A stretch of DNA of 64,000 nucleotides from Scybalousia_A sp964639765 (GCA_964639765.1 CAZXEN010000005.1:25715-89714); one strand, 5' to 3'. Numbered from the stretch's first letter, positions 1 to 9,304 are shown. Program-made: numbers and translations. The notes: generated by a model not told the origin, from the letters alone.

Positions 1-323
1 TCTGAACGGTTATAGTTTACATCCAAAAAATATTGAGGTTCTGCTATGATATTTCCGTTTATGTCTGCAAAACCTGCCTTTCCGTCCTGAATAAAAGCCA
101 CTATATCATCACCAAAATTGTCTATTGCCTCGTATCTGCAAGGAATTACAGTCTGATTTCCTTTTATTATTCCCCACAATCCATTTTCTTTTACTGCAAA
201 GTATTCATTATCCAAAGCTTTCAGTGAGTCATATTTAAAATCAACGCTGACCTTGTACATACTCTGACCTTGTACAAAACCAATGAACAGCAACGCTACA
301 CACAAAAAGTTCAATCTTTTCAT
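1..323 (-). CDS. WG-repeat protein, N-terminal part (cut by window edge)
   Basis: Reading leftwards from an ATG at 323, about 107 codons stay open to the window edge. The first 18-20 residues (MKRLNFLCVALLFIGFVQG) are a signal peptide, so the protein is exported. The rest carries two WG-type repeats: one with NGLWGIIKGN followed by VIPCRYEAID, and one with DGKAGFADINGN followed by IIAEPQYF. WG (KWG leptospira-type) repeats are known in many surface or periplasmic proteins of Bacteroidetes, but no single function is established. A TAnnTTTG promoter lies 42 bases upstream. The length and C-terminus cannot be seen, so the role stays open. Confidence 0.8.
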   Translation of the reverse strand, partial: MKRLNFLCVALLFIGFVQGQSMYKVSVDFKYDSLKALDNEYFAVKENGLWGIIKGNQTVIPCRYEAIDNFGDDIVAFIQDGKAGFADINGNIIAEPQYFLDVNYNRS

Positions 324-364
324 AGTATTATCGGTTATATTGTTTATTTTACTATCCGCTGATG

Positions 365-372
365 CAAAATTA
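365..372 (-). promoter_or_regulatory. -7 box of the WG-repeat gene
   Basis: On the minus strand the sequence reads TAATTTTG followed by CA, the Bacteroidetes TAnnTTTG box. It sits about 42 bases before the ATG at 323. Confidence 0.6.
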
Positions 373-655
373 CAATATTTTCTTGTTTTATCTTATTTTT
401 CAAGGTTAAAATAATGATATGTACTTAATATCTCTCCGTAAATCTGAATGTGAAAGCAGCAATAGAGCAATATCCTGCTGTGAAAGAGAAGTGTATTTCA
501 GTAATGTCGCGGGCAATTTTGAGACAAAACAAAAAACAATTCCGTGAAAAACGATGACAAACAAATCTCTAACAGTGGATCGTTTATCATTGCTGGTGGA
601 AAATCTGCCTGATTCTGTCAAATGCAACTATTCATAAAACAGAAATATGCCTTAC
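373..655. other. Intergenic stretch without a recognisable gene
   Basis: This lies between the WG-gene promoter and repeat array A. Both strands have open stretches of about 40-75 codons. On the plus strand two short ones overlap as ATGA near 557. None has a promoter box or a family signature I recognise. It could be a decayed gene, but nothing proves it. Confidence 0.4.
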
Positions 656-766
656 AAAAAAAAAGAGTTGGATTTTATCTTCAAAATTCAACTCTTTTTG
701 GTATAAAATTCAAGATGTTTTTTCTAAAAACGAAGATGTTTCAGCCAATAGGCTTGAAGATGTTTT
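656..766. repeat. Phased A-tract/T-tract repeat array, site A
   Basis: Five units with cores starting near 665 (GAGTTG), 688 (TCAACTC), 710 (TCAAGAT), 731 (CGAAGAT) and 754 (TGAAGAT), spaced 21-23 bp. Each core is flanked by A-runs on the left and, mostly, T-runs on the right. Units 1 and 2 are inverted and could form a hairpin. The array ends exactly at the cstA stop codon. Confidence 0.7.
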
Positions 767-2212
767 CTACCCAACAATGCTCTTTTTGTATTTTCTTGCC
801 CATAGAATGAACATACCCAAGAACAATACAGACATAACAAGTCCGCATGCAAGACCTATATTATAGTCTATATGAAAACCTTCTGGAGCGGAAAGAATAT
901 AAGTAAAGCATACAGCAGTCATAAACATGGCTGGAATAATAGTTATAAAGAAATATCTGTGGTTTTTATACAGATACACTGTACAAGCCCACAGAGTAAA
1001 AATACTCAAAGTCTGATTGCTCCATGCAAAATATCTCCAAAGAACATCTGCGTTCAGGCTCATAACAATGAAAGTAACTACAAATACAGGCAGAGCCACT
1101 GCCAAACGCTTTAACAACGGCTTCTGGTCAAAATGGAAAAAATCCGCTATTATAAGTCTTGCACTTCTTAAAGCAGTATCCCCGCTCGTTATAGGAGCAA
1201 CAATAACTCCGATAATTGCAAGTATTCCTCCGAATGTACCTAACCAGCCCTTACAAATCGCAGCTACGATTTCAGCTGTTTCGTGTCCTTGTGCAGAATA
1301 TTTCTGTAATGCCTCTATTCCGTTGGCACAATCAGGAAACATACTTGAAAAGAACGAAGAAGCACTTGCGGCCCATATCAAAGCTACAATTCCTTCTGTA
1401 ATCATAGCACCATAAAAAACTCTTCTTCCATATTTTTCATTGGTAATACAACGAGCCATGAGAGGAGACTGTGTTGCGTGGAAACCACTTATTGCTCCAC
1501 AGGCTATGGAAACAAACATCATTGGAAAAATCGGAAAACCTTTTGGATGCATACCTTTCAGGTTACCCCATATTTCCGGAATCGGTGCATTGGTTCTAAA
1601 AATTGAGAAGAGAAGTCCAAGTGCCATAAATATGAAAATAAAACCGAAGACAGGATATATTTTTCCTATTATCTTATCTACAGGAAGCAATGTCGCAAAA
1701 ATATAATAACTGAACACTATGATTGCAAAGACGGTAACACTTATTCCTGGCAGCAGGTCATGTAGAAGAGCTGCAGGTTGGGAAACAAAAACGGCTCCCA
1801 CCAATACTAATAAGACTATAGTAAACAGAAGCATCAGTGTCTTTACTCCTTTTCCGAGCTGAGAACCCACTATTTCTGTAAGAGAAGCACCATTCTGACG
1901 AATACTTATCATAGCAGAAATAAAATCATGTACTGCTCCTCCAAATATACATCCAAAAACAATCCAAAGAAAAGCTGCAGGTCCAAACATTATACCCATA
2001 ACGGCTCCAAAAATTGGTCCTGTTCCTGCAATATTAAGAAATTGAATAAGAAAAAGTTTCCACCATGGCATTGGGATATAATCCACTCCGTCGGGGTTGG
2101 CGATAGCGGGGGTTTTTCTGTTGGTATCGGTTTTAAAGACTTTTTCGGCGAATTTGCCGTAAGTAAAATAGCCGATAACCAAGAGCAGTAATGCGATAAT
2201 AAAACTAATCAT
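767..2212 (-). CDS. cstA: CstA-family peptide/pyruvate transporter
   Basis: A 481-residue integral membrane protein of the carbon starvation protein A family. Family members import peptides or pyruvate. The N-terminus (MISFIIALLLLVIGYFTYGK), the conserved block with LNIAGTGPIFGAVMG around residues 59-73, and the SGFHATQSPLMARC segment are typical. It is shorter than the roughly 700-residue Escherichia coli CstA because it lacks the long C-terminal part, as do many anaerobe homologues. It starts 13 bases after the topA stop on the same strand, so the two are probably cotranscribed. Peptide or pyruvate uptake fits an amino-acid fermenter. The substrate is inferred from the family only. Confidence 0.9.
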   Translation of the reverse strand: MISFIIALLLLVIGYFTYGKFAEKVFKTDTNRKTPAIANPDGVDYIPMPWWKLFLIQFLNIAGTGPIFGAVMGIMFGPAAFLWIVFGCIFGGAVHDFISAMISIRQNGASLTEIVGSQLGKGVKTLMLLFTIVLLVLVGAVFVSQPAALLHDLLPGISVTVFAIIVFSYYIFATLLPVDKIIGKIYPVFGFIFIFMALGLLFSIFRTNAPIPEIWGNLKGMHPKGFPIFPMMFVSIACGAISGFHATQSPLMARCITNEKYGRRVFYGAMITEGIVALIWAASASSFFSSMFPDCANGIEALQKYSAQGHETAEIVAAICKGWLGTFGGILAIIGVIVAPITSGDTALRSARLIIADFFHFDQKPLLKRLAVALPVFVVTFIVMSLNADVLWRYFAWSNQTLSIFTLWACTVYLYKNHRYFFITIIPAMFMTAVCFTYILSAPEGFHIDYNIGLACGLVMSVLFLGMFILWARKYKKSIVG

Positions 2213-2225
2213 AACAAAGAGAGAT

Positions 2226-4694
2226 TTATTTTCCTATTATTTTGTTCACTTCTTCTTCTGAGAGTTCTGCGGATGTTTTTCCTTTGGGAATGCGATAGTT
2301 TTTGCCATTGTATCTGATATATTCTCCAAATCTTCCTGACAGCAGTTCTGCTCCGGAGAAGAATGTTTTCAAGGGCTTGTGGGTGGAGGCGGATTGTTTT
2401 TTGCCTGCGAGTATATCCAAGACGTCCTGCTCTGAAAGAGAATATGCGTCTGTTGTTTTTGGTATTCTGTAGTTGGTGTTGTCATAGGAGAGATACAAGC
2501 CAAAGCGTCCGTATTTCAGTTCTATGGGTTTGTTGTCTTTGAGACATATTGTCTTGGGTAGAGATTTTTTTATGTCGTCTGTCTTCAGTTTTTTGTCTAT
2601 CAGTGGTATGCATTCTTGTGCTGTGACTGTATAGGGGTCCATGATTTTTGCAAGAGAGACGTTGGTATCGCCCCATTTGATGTAGGCACCAAAGCGTCCT
2701 ATGGAAGCAAGGATTTCTTTTCCCTGGTATTCTCCTACTTTGCGAGGAAGAGCGAACAGGCTCAGTGCTTCTTCCAAGGTTATGGAGGAGATAGACTGGT
2801 CATTTCGCAAAGAGGAGAAAAGAGGTTTTTCTTCGTCGCTGTTCTCTCCTATCTGTATCATTGCTCCATAGCGGCCTATTTTGGCATAGACGTTTCTTTT
2901 TGTCTTAGGGTCTTTTCCCAGCAAGCGTTCTCCTTTCTGTTTTTCGGAATGTTCTTTTGTGTAGGCTACTTCTTTTTCAAAAGGGGCATAGAACTGGGAG
3001 AGCATCTTGTGCCAGTCTTCCTTGCCTTGGGCTATTTTGTCAAAACGTTCTTCCACTTCAGCGGTGAAGTTATAGTCCATTATGTCTTTGAAGTTCTGTA
3101 CGAGGAAATTGTTGACGATTACACCCATGTCTGTAGGGGTAAGTTTGTTTGTCTCCTTTCCATAGTTTTCGTTTTCCTGACGGGAGGTTATATCTCCGTT
3201 CTCCAGAAGGATAATCTCTATGTTGCGTGATTGGGAAGGTGTGTTTCGTTTTTCAACGTAGTCTCTTTTCTGTATTGTAGAGATAGTAGGAGCGTATGTT
3301 GAAGGACGTCCGATTCCAAGGTCTTCAAGTTTTTTTACCAAAGTGGCTTCGTTGTAGCGAGGGAGAGGAGAGGTAAAATGTTTTCTGGCTGTGGAGTTTT
3401 TCAGAGTCAGACATTCTCCTTGCCTTATCTCGGGTATGTGGTTGCTTTCCTGCTTTTGTTCGTCTTCTTCATCCACAGAGACTGAGTAAAGTTTCAAGAA
3501 GCCGTCAAACAACATCACTTCTGCATTGGAGATAAAACAGTTCTCGTCGTTGCTTATGGATATTTGGATATTGGTCTTTTCCATTTTTGCTTCAGCCATT
3601 TGAGAGGCGACCATTCTTTTCCATATAAGTGAGTAGAGACGTTTTTGGTAGTTGTCGGATGTGGTAAGTTCTCTTATGCTCAGCTGTGTTGGACGGATGG
3701 CTTCGTGTGCTTCCTGTGCTCCTTTGGTCTTGGTGGTGAATTTTCTTGTCTTCAGGTATTCTTTCCCGAAGGTTCTGTTTATCTCTTCTTTTGCCATGGC
3801 CAGAGCCAAATCAGAGAGATTGACAGAGTCAGTCCTCATGTAGGTTATCAGTCCTTCTTCATAGAGTTGTTGGGCAATGGTCATGGTCTGCTGAACAGAG
3901 AAACCGAGTTTGCGTGATGCTTCCTGCTGGAGTGTGGATGTTGTGAAAGGAGGAGGTGGTGTCTGTTTGGCAGGACGTTTTTCTACTGATTCCACTGTAA
4001 AGTGGGCCTTTTTGCAGTTTTCAAAAAAACTTAGGGCTTCTGCTTTTGTGGGAAACTTTTTGTTGAGGTCTGCCTTCAGGACACTTTTGCCGTCAGGAGT
4101 AAGGAAAAGAGCAGAGACTTTGAAACTTTCTGTTGATACAAAGTTTTTTATCTCTTCTTCCCTCTCAACTATCAGACGCACTGCAACGCTTTGGACTCTT
4201 CCTGCAGAAAGAGCAGGCTTTATCTTTCGCCACAATATAGGAGAGATTTCATAGCCTACTATTCTGTCTAGGACTCTTCGTGCTTGTTGTGCATTGACAA
4301 GATTGATGTCTATGTCTCTTGGATTTTCAACAGCATGAAGTATGGCAGTCTTTGTTATTTCATTGAAAACTATACGTTTTGTTGCTTTGTCTTTCAGGTT
4401 AAGGGCTTCTTTCAGATGCCATGCAATTGCTTCTCCTTCACGGTCTTCATCACTTGCAAGCCAGACTGTTTTCGCTTCCTTTACTTCTTTTTTTAGTTCT
4501 TTTACTACCTTTTGTTTATCCTCCGGTATAATATAATCAGGCTCAAAACCATTCTCTATATCTATCCCCAGTTTGTTCTTTTCCAAATCCCTTATATGTC
4601 CATAAGATGATTTCACCTTGAAGTCCTTGCCTAAATATTTTTCTATCGTCTTTGCCTTTGATGGAGACTCCACTATTACTAAATTATCAGCCAT
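2226..4694 (-). CDS. topA: DNA topoisomerase I
   Basis: Type IA topoisomerase that relaxes negative supercoils; 822 residues from the chosen start. The ATG at 4694 (MADNLVIVESPSKAKT) puts the Toprim motif at the usual distance from the N-terminus; an in-frame ATG at 4715 would add seven residues. Toprim acidic residues are Glu9 and the DEDREGEA motif at 82-89. The catalytic tyrosine is Tyr285 in GLITYMRTDS. Instead of zinc fingers the C-terminus has at least four GRYGA/GRFGxYI-type repeats, the form usual in Bacteroidetes. It leads the topA-cstA transcription unit. Confidence 0.97.
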   Translation of the reverse strand: MADNLVIVESPSKAKTIEKYLGKDFKVKSSYGHIRDLEKNKLGIDIENGFEPDYIIPEDKQKVVKELKKEVKEAKTVWLASDEDREGEAIAWHLKEALNLKDKATKRIVFNEITKTAILHAVENPRDIDINLVNAQQARRVLDRIVGYEISPILWRKIKPALSAGRVQSVAVRLIVEREEEIKNFVSTESFKVSALFLTPDGKSVLKADLNKKFPTKAEALSFFENCKKAHFTVESVEKRPAKQTPPPPFTTSTLQQEASRKLGFSVQQTMTIAQQLYEEGLITYMRTDSVNLSDLALAMAKEEINRTFGKEYLKTRKFTTKTKGAQEAHEAIRPTQLSIRELTTSDNYQKRLYSLIWKRMVASQMAEAKMEKTNIQISISNDENCFISNAEVMLFDGFLKLYSVSVDEEDEQKQESNHIPEIRQGECLTLKNSTARKHFTSPLPRYNEATLVKKLEDLGIGRPSTYAPTISTIQKRDYVEKRNTPSQSRNIEIILLENGDITSRQENENYGKETNKLTPTDMGVIVNNFLVQNFKDIMDYNFTAEVEERFDKIAQGKEDWHKMLSQFYAPFEKEVAYTKEHSEKQKGERLLGKDPKTKRNVYAKIGRYGAMIQIGENSDEEKPLFSSLRNDQSISSITLEEALSLFALPRKVGEYQGKEILASIGRFGAYIKWGDTNVSLAKIMDPYTVTAQECIPLIDKKLKTDDIKKSLPKTICLKDNKPIELKYGRFGLYLSYDNTNYRIPKTTDAYSLSEQDVLDILAGKKQSASTHKPLKTFFSGAELLSGRFGEYIRYNGKNYRIPKGKTSAELSEEEVNKIIGK

Positions 4695-4758
4695 TACGTT
4701 TTGTATATTAGTCACATTCTGCTTTTAAAGACACCAATTTTAAAAAATTTTTGAGCTG

Positions 4759-4766
4759 CAAAATTA
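4759..4766 (-). promoter_or_regulatory. -7 box of topA
   Basis: On the minus strand TAATTTTG followed by CA, about 65 bases upstream of the topA start. Confidence 0.6.
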
Positions 4767-4818
4767 CAATAATAAATTTGAATTGAACAAATTTTTCTTT
4801 ATTTCGGCAAAAAAATAG

Positions 4819-4826
4819 TATTTTTG
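4819..4826 (+). promoter_or_regulatory. -7 box of the S8 protease gene
   Basis: TATTTTTG followed by CA, 30 bases before the ATG at 4857. It is divergent from the topA promoter. Confidence 0.6.
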
Positions 4827-4856
4827 CAGGCACAATATAAAAAAACATATCCGGAT

Positions 4857-7037
4857 ATGAAGAAAATATTTATTGGTTTTATCTGTCTGTTTGTTGCCGT
4901 AAGCATGGTTGCTGCACAAAATATTCATAAGCCTGCAAACTCTGTCATAAGAGGAAACGGTATCAACACTTTTCTCTCTCATAGGAAGAGCATCAATCCT
5001 GCATTGAAGGATGCTTTTTCGGAAAGGTTTTGTTTGTACTCCATCAATGGCAAGGAATATATATCTTTGTTGCTAAGGGTGAGCGAAGACAATGACCTTG
5101 TTTTCCTTAAGAACTATGACATCATCTTTGGTTCCCGTCAAGGAAGGGTAGTCACTCTAAAGATAAACACAGAGCAGTTGGAGAGATTTTGTGAAGAAGG
5201 TTCCATAATTGAAATAGAAACTGCCCGTAAGTCAATACAACCTATGCTTAACAGGGCAAGACAAATCATGCATGTAGAAGAAGTATGGAATGGTTTTGAA
5301 CTGCTGGAAGGATATACAGGCAAAGATGTCATAATAGGAGTGGCTGACTGGGGAATAGACTATACTCATCCTAATTTTTATGACAGTCTTATGCAGGATT
5401 ACAGAATTTTGGCTGCATGGGACCAGTTCAGACAACAAGGACCTGCTCCTGGAGGTTTCTCTTACGGAACTTTGATAGAAGGAGAAACAAATCTGCTGGC
5501 AGCACAAAGCGATACTTCCAATACATATAAATATGGCTATCATTCCACCCATGTTGCTGGCATAACAGGAGGTGGTGGAGCTGGAACATTGTATAAAGGT
5601 ATGGCACCAGAGGCAAAATGGCTGTTCTGTACCTGGATACCTGACGAAACATCTGTGCTGGATGCCTACGTATGGATGAAAAACTATGCTAAAAGCGTGG
5701 GAAAACGTCTGGTGATAAACAATTCTTGGGGATTGTACAACTATGGTACCATGGATGGTTCGTCTATGTTGGACGAATTTATAAATAACATGTCAGACAA
5801 TGACAGTGTTGTTTTTATAGTTTCTTCAGGCAACAATGGAAATGAGAAATTTCACCTAAGAGCAGACTTTGCAGATGAAGAAAATCCTGTGGATACTATA
5901 AGGACAGAAGTAGGATTTGGAACGGAATCAGTAAAGAACTATTGGGGAGAAGCAGTTACACTGCAAGGGGAAGACAACACCAACTTTACTTCAAGGATAG
6001 AAATCTACGACAGACACTGGATAAAATTACATGAAAGTGATGTCTTGGAGTGTAACGGAAACGTTATCTCGGATACAATGTTTGTAGTGGAAGAAGGAGA
6101 TACCATTATTTACAGAGCTTCTTCCCGCTATCCGACAGATAATATTCATTTGGTGGATTGGGAAATCAGGAAAACGAAACTAAGCAACAGCTTTACCCAT
6201 GTTGTCCTTGTTGTCAGTGCAGAAGAAGGTGCTGTTCATGCATGGAATGTTGCTTGTCTCAGTACGGCAGTAGGCAATTGGGGATATGATTTCATGTCTT
6301 CTCAGGAAGGATACCTTCTTGGCAATGATGAATACGGCATCAGCGAACCTGCTCTTGCAGAGAAAGTAATAACCGTTGGAGCAAGCAGGATAAGAAGAGT
6401 AAATGTTCCTCCTCTTTTGGCATTGTTTTCGTCAAAAGGTCCTACTCTGTGTCCTTATCTGAAACCTGAGATAGTTGCTCCTGGTCAGGATATTATGTCT
6501 TCCATCTCTTCTTTTACAACAGAGAGTGTAAACATTACTGCAACGGCTCCTTTCAATGACAAAGACTATCCTTTTGCTGCTATATCAGGCACTTCCATGT
6601 CCTGCCCTATGGTAACAGGAAGTGTTGCCCTTATATTGGAAGCCAATCCTACGCTTTCTCCGGATGAGATAAAACAAATAATTATTCAGACTGCAGATAC
6701 CAATGTCAATACAGGCACTTGTCCAAACGACACTTGGGGCTATGGACACTTGAATGTATACAACGCTGTTAAAATGGCTGAAAACAATGTAGGTCTTAAC
6801 AATGTGAATGTTGCCAATACCATAAAAGTCTATCCTAATCCTGCAGAAGATTTTCTATATTTCGGCAATGATGATTTCAAAGGTGAGGCTTATGTCTTTG
6901 ATATGATGGGAAGAAAACTTCTCTCCTCTGCCCTACACGACAAATCCATAGACATATCTTCGCTAAACAGCGGTATTTATATGCTTTATGTGAAGGATAA
7001 CGGTGTTGTATACCAAACTAAATTTGTAAAAAAATAA
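4857..7037 (+). CDS. Subtilisin-like (S8) serine protease exported by the type IX system
   Basis: A 726-residue secreted protease. The ATG at 4857 is preferred because it starts directly with a signal peptide (MKKIFIGFICLFVAVSMVAAQ) and lies behind a promoter box; the upstream TTG at 4824 overlaps that box. The catalytic triad is visible: Asp164 in GVADWGIDYTH, His229 in GYHSTHVAG, Ser579 in SGTSMSCP. A long insertion of about 150 residues lies between the Asn block (SSGNNGN) and the Ser block. The last 70 residues (from IKVYPNPAED to the Lys-Lys end) are a Por_Secre_tail type-A sorting domain, so the protein should cross the outer membrane by T9SS and be anchored at the surface. It probably supplies peptides for fermentation. 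Confidence 0.93.
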   Translation: MKKIFIGFICLFVAVSMVAAQNIHKPANSVIRGNGINTFLSHRKSINPALKDAFSERFCLYSINGKEYISLLLRVSEDNDLVFLKNYDIIFGSRQGRVVTLKINTEQLERFCEEGSIIEIETARKSIQPMLNRARQIMHVEEVWNGFELLEGYTGKDVIIGVADWGIDYTHPNFYDSLMQDYRILAAWDQFRQQGPAPGGFSYGTLIEGETNLLAAQSDTSNTYKYGYHSTHVAGITGGGGAGTLYKGMAPEAKWLFCTWIPDETSVLDAYVWMKNYAKSVGKRLVINNSWGLYNYGTMDGSSMLDEFINNMSDNDSVVFIVSSGNNGNEKFHLRADFADEENPVDTIRTEVGFGTESVKNYWGEAVTLQGEDNTNFTSRIEIYDRHWIKLHESDVLECNGNVISDTMFVVEEGDTIIYRASSRYPTDNIHLVDWEIRKTKLSNSFTHVVLVVSAEEGAVHAWNVACLSTAVGNWGYDFMSSQEGYLLGNDEYGISEPALAEKVITVGASRIRRVNVPPLLALFSSKGPTLCPYLKPEIVAPGQDIMSSISSFTTESVNITATAPFNDKDYPFAAISGTSMSCPMVTGSVALILEANPTLSPDEIKQIIIQTADTNVNTGTCPNDTWGYGHLNVYNAVKMAENNVGLNNVNVANTIKVYPNPAEDFLYFGNDDFKGEAYVFDMMGRKLLSSALHDKSIDISSLNSGIYMLYVKDNGVVYQTKFVKK

Positions 7038-7078
7038 AAAAAATCTTCTTTTATATATGGCATAAAACAAAAAAAGTG

Positions 7079-7086
7079 TATTTTTG
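7079..7086 (+). promoter_or_regulatory. -7 box of gcvH
   Basis: TATTTTTG followed by CA, about 94 bases upstream of the gcvH ATG. Confidence 0.6.
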
Positions 7087-7179
7087 CAAAACAAAACATG
7101 TGCTTTGGGGTCTTTTTAGGACTTAAAGACAGATAAAGAGTGAAAATTATAAGTATAAACAAATAAAAACAAAAGACAT

Positions 7180-7560
7180 ATGAATATTCCACAAAATTTA
7201 AAGTATTCAGAAGACCATGAATGGTTGAGAATAGAAGGCAATGAAGCATACATAGGTATCAGTGACTATGCACAACACGAACTTGGTGATATAGTTTTTG
7301 TTGATGTTGATACAGAAGGTGAAGAACTATCAGCAGGAGATACTTTTGGTTCTATAGAAGCAGTCAAGACTGTTTCAGATCTTTTGATGCCTGTTTCCGG
7401 TAAAGTATTGGAGGTAAATTCTGCTTTGGAAGACAATGCAGCTGCTATCAATTCCGACCCTTATGGTGAAGGCTGGATTATAAAGATTGAAATGACTGAC
7501 AGTTCAGAAGCAGACAAACTTATGGATGCTACTGCTTACTCTGCACACATAGGACTTTAA
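7180..7560 (+). CDS. gcvH: Glycine cleavage system H protein
   Basis: A 126-residue lipoyl carrier of the glycine cleavage system. It shuttles the aminomethyl group between the P, T and L proteins. The lipoylated lysine is Lys63 in FGSIEAVKTVSD, in the standard beta-hairpin context, and the length matches the family. The other cleavage-system genes are not in the window. A strong hairpin terminator follows, so it is probably a single-gene unit with its own promoter at 7079. Confidence 0.97.
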   Translation: MNIPQNLKYSEDHEWLRIEGNEAYIGISDYAQHELGDIVFVDVDTEGEELSAGDTFGSIEAVKTVSDLLMPVSGKVLEVNSALEDNAAAINSDPYGEGWIIKIEMTDSSEADKLMDATAYSAHIGL

Positions 7561-7581
7561 TCTTATAATGGAAACATATTG

Positions 7582-7622
7582 AAATAAGGGTCTTGCTCTA
7601 AAAACAAAGCCCTTATTTTTTT
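7582..7622 (+). terminator. Intrinsic terminator after gcvH
   Basis: A 9-bp stem, AAATAAGGG paired with CCCTTATTT, around a 19-base loop, followed by a run of T. It ends 10 bases before the VanZ-like gene. Confidence 0.75.
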
Positions 7623-7632
7623 ATATGGGGAA

Positions 7633-8052
7633 ATGAAAAACAAATATCTTATTAACAACAAAACATATTATACTCTTTTCGTTATTTGCACAATGTGTAT
7701 AATAACTCTTCTGCTGTTGCCCTCAAGTGCATTTTCTTCTGCACCGAGGATTATGTTCTGGAAACATTCCGACAAGGTTGCCCACTTTATTATGTTCTTT
7801 GGTGAGAGTTGGCTCTTGTTCCGTTGTCTGGAATTGTCAAGGAATTATGATTTCAAGAAAATCAGCCGCATTGTCTTGTTTTCTGTCTTTATTTTTGGAC
7901 TGATAACAGAAATTCTACAAGGCATTACCTACAACACTGCAAAAAGAAAGTTTTCCCTTTGGGATTTATTGTTTGACACCTTAGCCTGTATCATCGCTAT
8001 AGTGATTATAAACCTGCTTGCAAAAAAATTGAAGACCAAACGTTTTTTCTAA
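7633..8052 (+). CDS. VanZ-like membrane protein
   Basis: A 139-residue membrane protein with four predicted transmembrane segments. The features are a KVAHFIMFFGESWLLF segment near residue 50 and a C-terminal DLLFDTLACIIAI segment, both typical of the VanZ-like family. VanZ itself gives low-level teicoplanin resistance, but most family members have no known function. A gcvH neighbour is often seen in Bacteroidetes. The gene ends 16 bases before the next one and probably shares a transcript with it. Confidence 0.75.
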   Translation: MKNKYLINNKTYYTLFVICTMCIITLLLLPSSAFSSAPRIMFWKHSDKVAHFIMFFGESWLLFRCLELSRNYDFKKISRIVLFSVFIFGLITEILQGITYNTAKRKFSLWDLLFDTLACIIAIVIINLLAKKLKTKRFF

Positions 8053-8068
8053 AACACTAAGATTATTT

Positions 8069-8977
8069 ATGAAAATAGAAGTAAAAGAAAATATAAGTTT
8101 ATTGGAGTTTGTACTAAAGTACTTTCCTCAAGTCTCTGTAACAAAAGCAAAGAAAATGATTCTTTACAATTGTTTCTCAATAGGAGGAGCAAGCATAAAA
8201 AGTTTTGAATATATGCTTGAAAAGGGAACAACAATAGACTACAGAAAATACTCTGGTGGAATGCATATAGCAAAGGAAAAGAGAGATATTGCTGTATTGT
8301 ATGAAGACAATAATATTCTGGTTGTCAATAAGCCTTTTGGACAAAAAGTAATAGACCCCAAGGACAGGAAAAACGAAGATATGCTGACTGAAGTCAAAAG
8401 ATATGTTCACAAAAGAATGAAATCTGCAGCAGTATATGTCATCTTTGCACCAGACACATACGAAAGCGGTCTTTGTATTTTCTCAAAAAACAAGTTCGCT
8501 TACGAAAAGATGTCAGAACAAATTCCAGATATGAACTTCGGAATAGATGTTATCTGTTGCAACCGTCCAAAACATAAGAACGACAAAATAAAATTCTTCT
8601 TCAACGAAAGCAAGAACAATTATAATATTTCTTCCTCCGAACTTTCAGGATACAAAACCTTCACAATACAATACAAGACCATTGAGGATTTATCATCAGA
8701 AGAGGAGAACTTTTTTATGATTCATCTGCAACATAAAGGCTATATTCCTTTCTTGACAAGAGCATTTCTCAACAATATCAATATACCTGTAGTTGGAGAT
8801 ATCCGTTTTGACAAACAAAGAGCAAAAAACATACTTAAATTCTTTGTCTCCTCCATAGAGTTTCAAAACATAATCAATTCAAAGAAAACAAAAGTAGTCT
8901 GCAAACTTCCAAATACATTCAATTCTTTTAATGTTCCTATACATAATCTGGCAGCAAAAGAAGAGTCAGAAGACTAA
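8069..8977 (+). CDS. RluA-like pseudouridine synthase family protein, divergent
   Basis: A 302-residue protein with an RluA-type layout. An S4-like N-terminus (residues 1-65, with the pattern VTKAKKMILYNCFSIGG) is followed by VLYEDNNILVVNKPFG at about 75-90, which is the standard entry into the synthase core. The usual HRLDxxTSGL motif is replaced by FAPDTYESGL: the catalytic aspartate survives (Asp129), but the preceding His-Arg is lost. The C-terminal third is hard to align by eye. It may be an active but diverged enzyme or a protein that binds RNA without catalysis. It lies behind the VanZ-like gene. Confidence 0.65.
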   Translation: MKIEVKENISLLEFVLKYFPQVSVTKAKKMILYNCFSIGGASIKSFEYMLEKGTTIDYRKYSGGMHIAKEKRDIAVLYEDNNILVVNKPFGQKVIDPKDRKNEDMLTEVKRYVHKRMKSAAVYVIFAPDTYESGLCIFSKNKFAYEKMSEQIPDMNFGIDVICCNRPKHKNDKIKFFFNESKNNYNISSSELSGYKTFTIQYKTIEDLSSEEENFFMIHLQHKGYIPFLTRAFLNNINIPVVGDIRFDKQRAKNILKFFVSSIEFQNIINSKKTKVVCKLPNTFNSFNVPIHNLAAKEESED

Positions 8978-9041
8978 ACAAGACGTAACAAAAAACTCTT
9001 TGGTATATTATATAATAGGATAAACACTATAGAGACAAACA

Positions 9042-9072
9042 AAAGAGACAAAACCCAAGTCTCTGTCTCTTT
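9042..9072. terminator. Bidirectional terminator between RluA-like gene and tRNAs
   Basis: A 9-bp perfect stem, AAAGAGACA with TGTCTCTTT, and a 13-base loop. T-rich sequence on both sides makes it usable for the rightward RluA-like gene and the leftward tRNA unit. Confidence 0.65.
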
Positions 9073-9081
9073 CTTTCTTCG

Positions 9082-9155
9082 TGATCCCAGAAGGATTCAA
9101 ACCTTCAACCGCTTGATCCGTAGTCAAGTACTCTATTCAGTTGAGCTATGGGACC
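9082..9155 (-). tRNA. tRNA-Arg (anticodon ACG)
   Basis: Cloverleaf on the minus strand: acceptor GGTCCCA pairs with TGGGATC with one G-T. The anticodon stem CTTGA/TCAAG closes the loop CTACGGA, giving anticodon ACG. The T-arm is present and the discriminator is A. CCA is not encoded. It shares a promoter with the tRNA-Cys upstream. Confidence 0.95.
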
Positions 9156-9200
9156 TACTATATCTTTTCTCGCACATTCTCTCTCACCCTTCTTGCACCC

Positions 9201-9274
9201 TGGAGGTCTCTTCCGGATTCGAACCGGAGTAAACGGTTTTGCAGACCGGCACCTAGCCACTCGGTCAAGAGACC
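9201..9274 (-). tRNA. tRNA-Cys (anticodon GCA)
   Basis: Cloverleaf on the minus strand: acceptor GGTCTCT pairs with AGAGACC, discriminator T, CCA encoded. The anticodon loop CTGCAAA gives GCA. The T-arm CCGG-TTCGAAT-CCGG is perfect. It is the first gene of a tRNA-Cys/tRNA-Arg unit. Confidence 0.96.
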
Positions 9275-9296
9275 TTTTCTCCGTTATTTCAGGTTG

Positions 9297-9304
9297 CAAA
9301 AGTA
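9297..9304 (-). promoter_or_regulatory. -7 box of the tRNA-Cys/tRNA-Arg unit
   Basis: On the minus strand TACTTTTG followed by CA, 23 bases upstream of tRNA-Cys. Confidence 0.65.

Noticed and set aside
406..627. 73-codon minus-strand gene
   Set aside because: No promoter box, no recognisable family, hydrophobicity and codon use look accidental, and short frames are open on the other strand as well.
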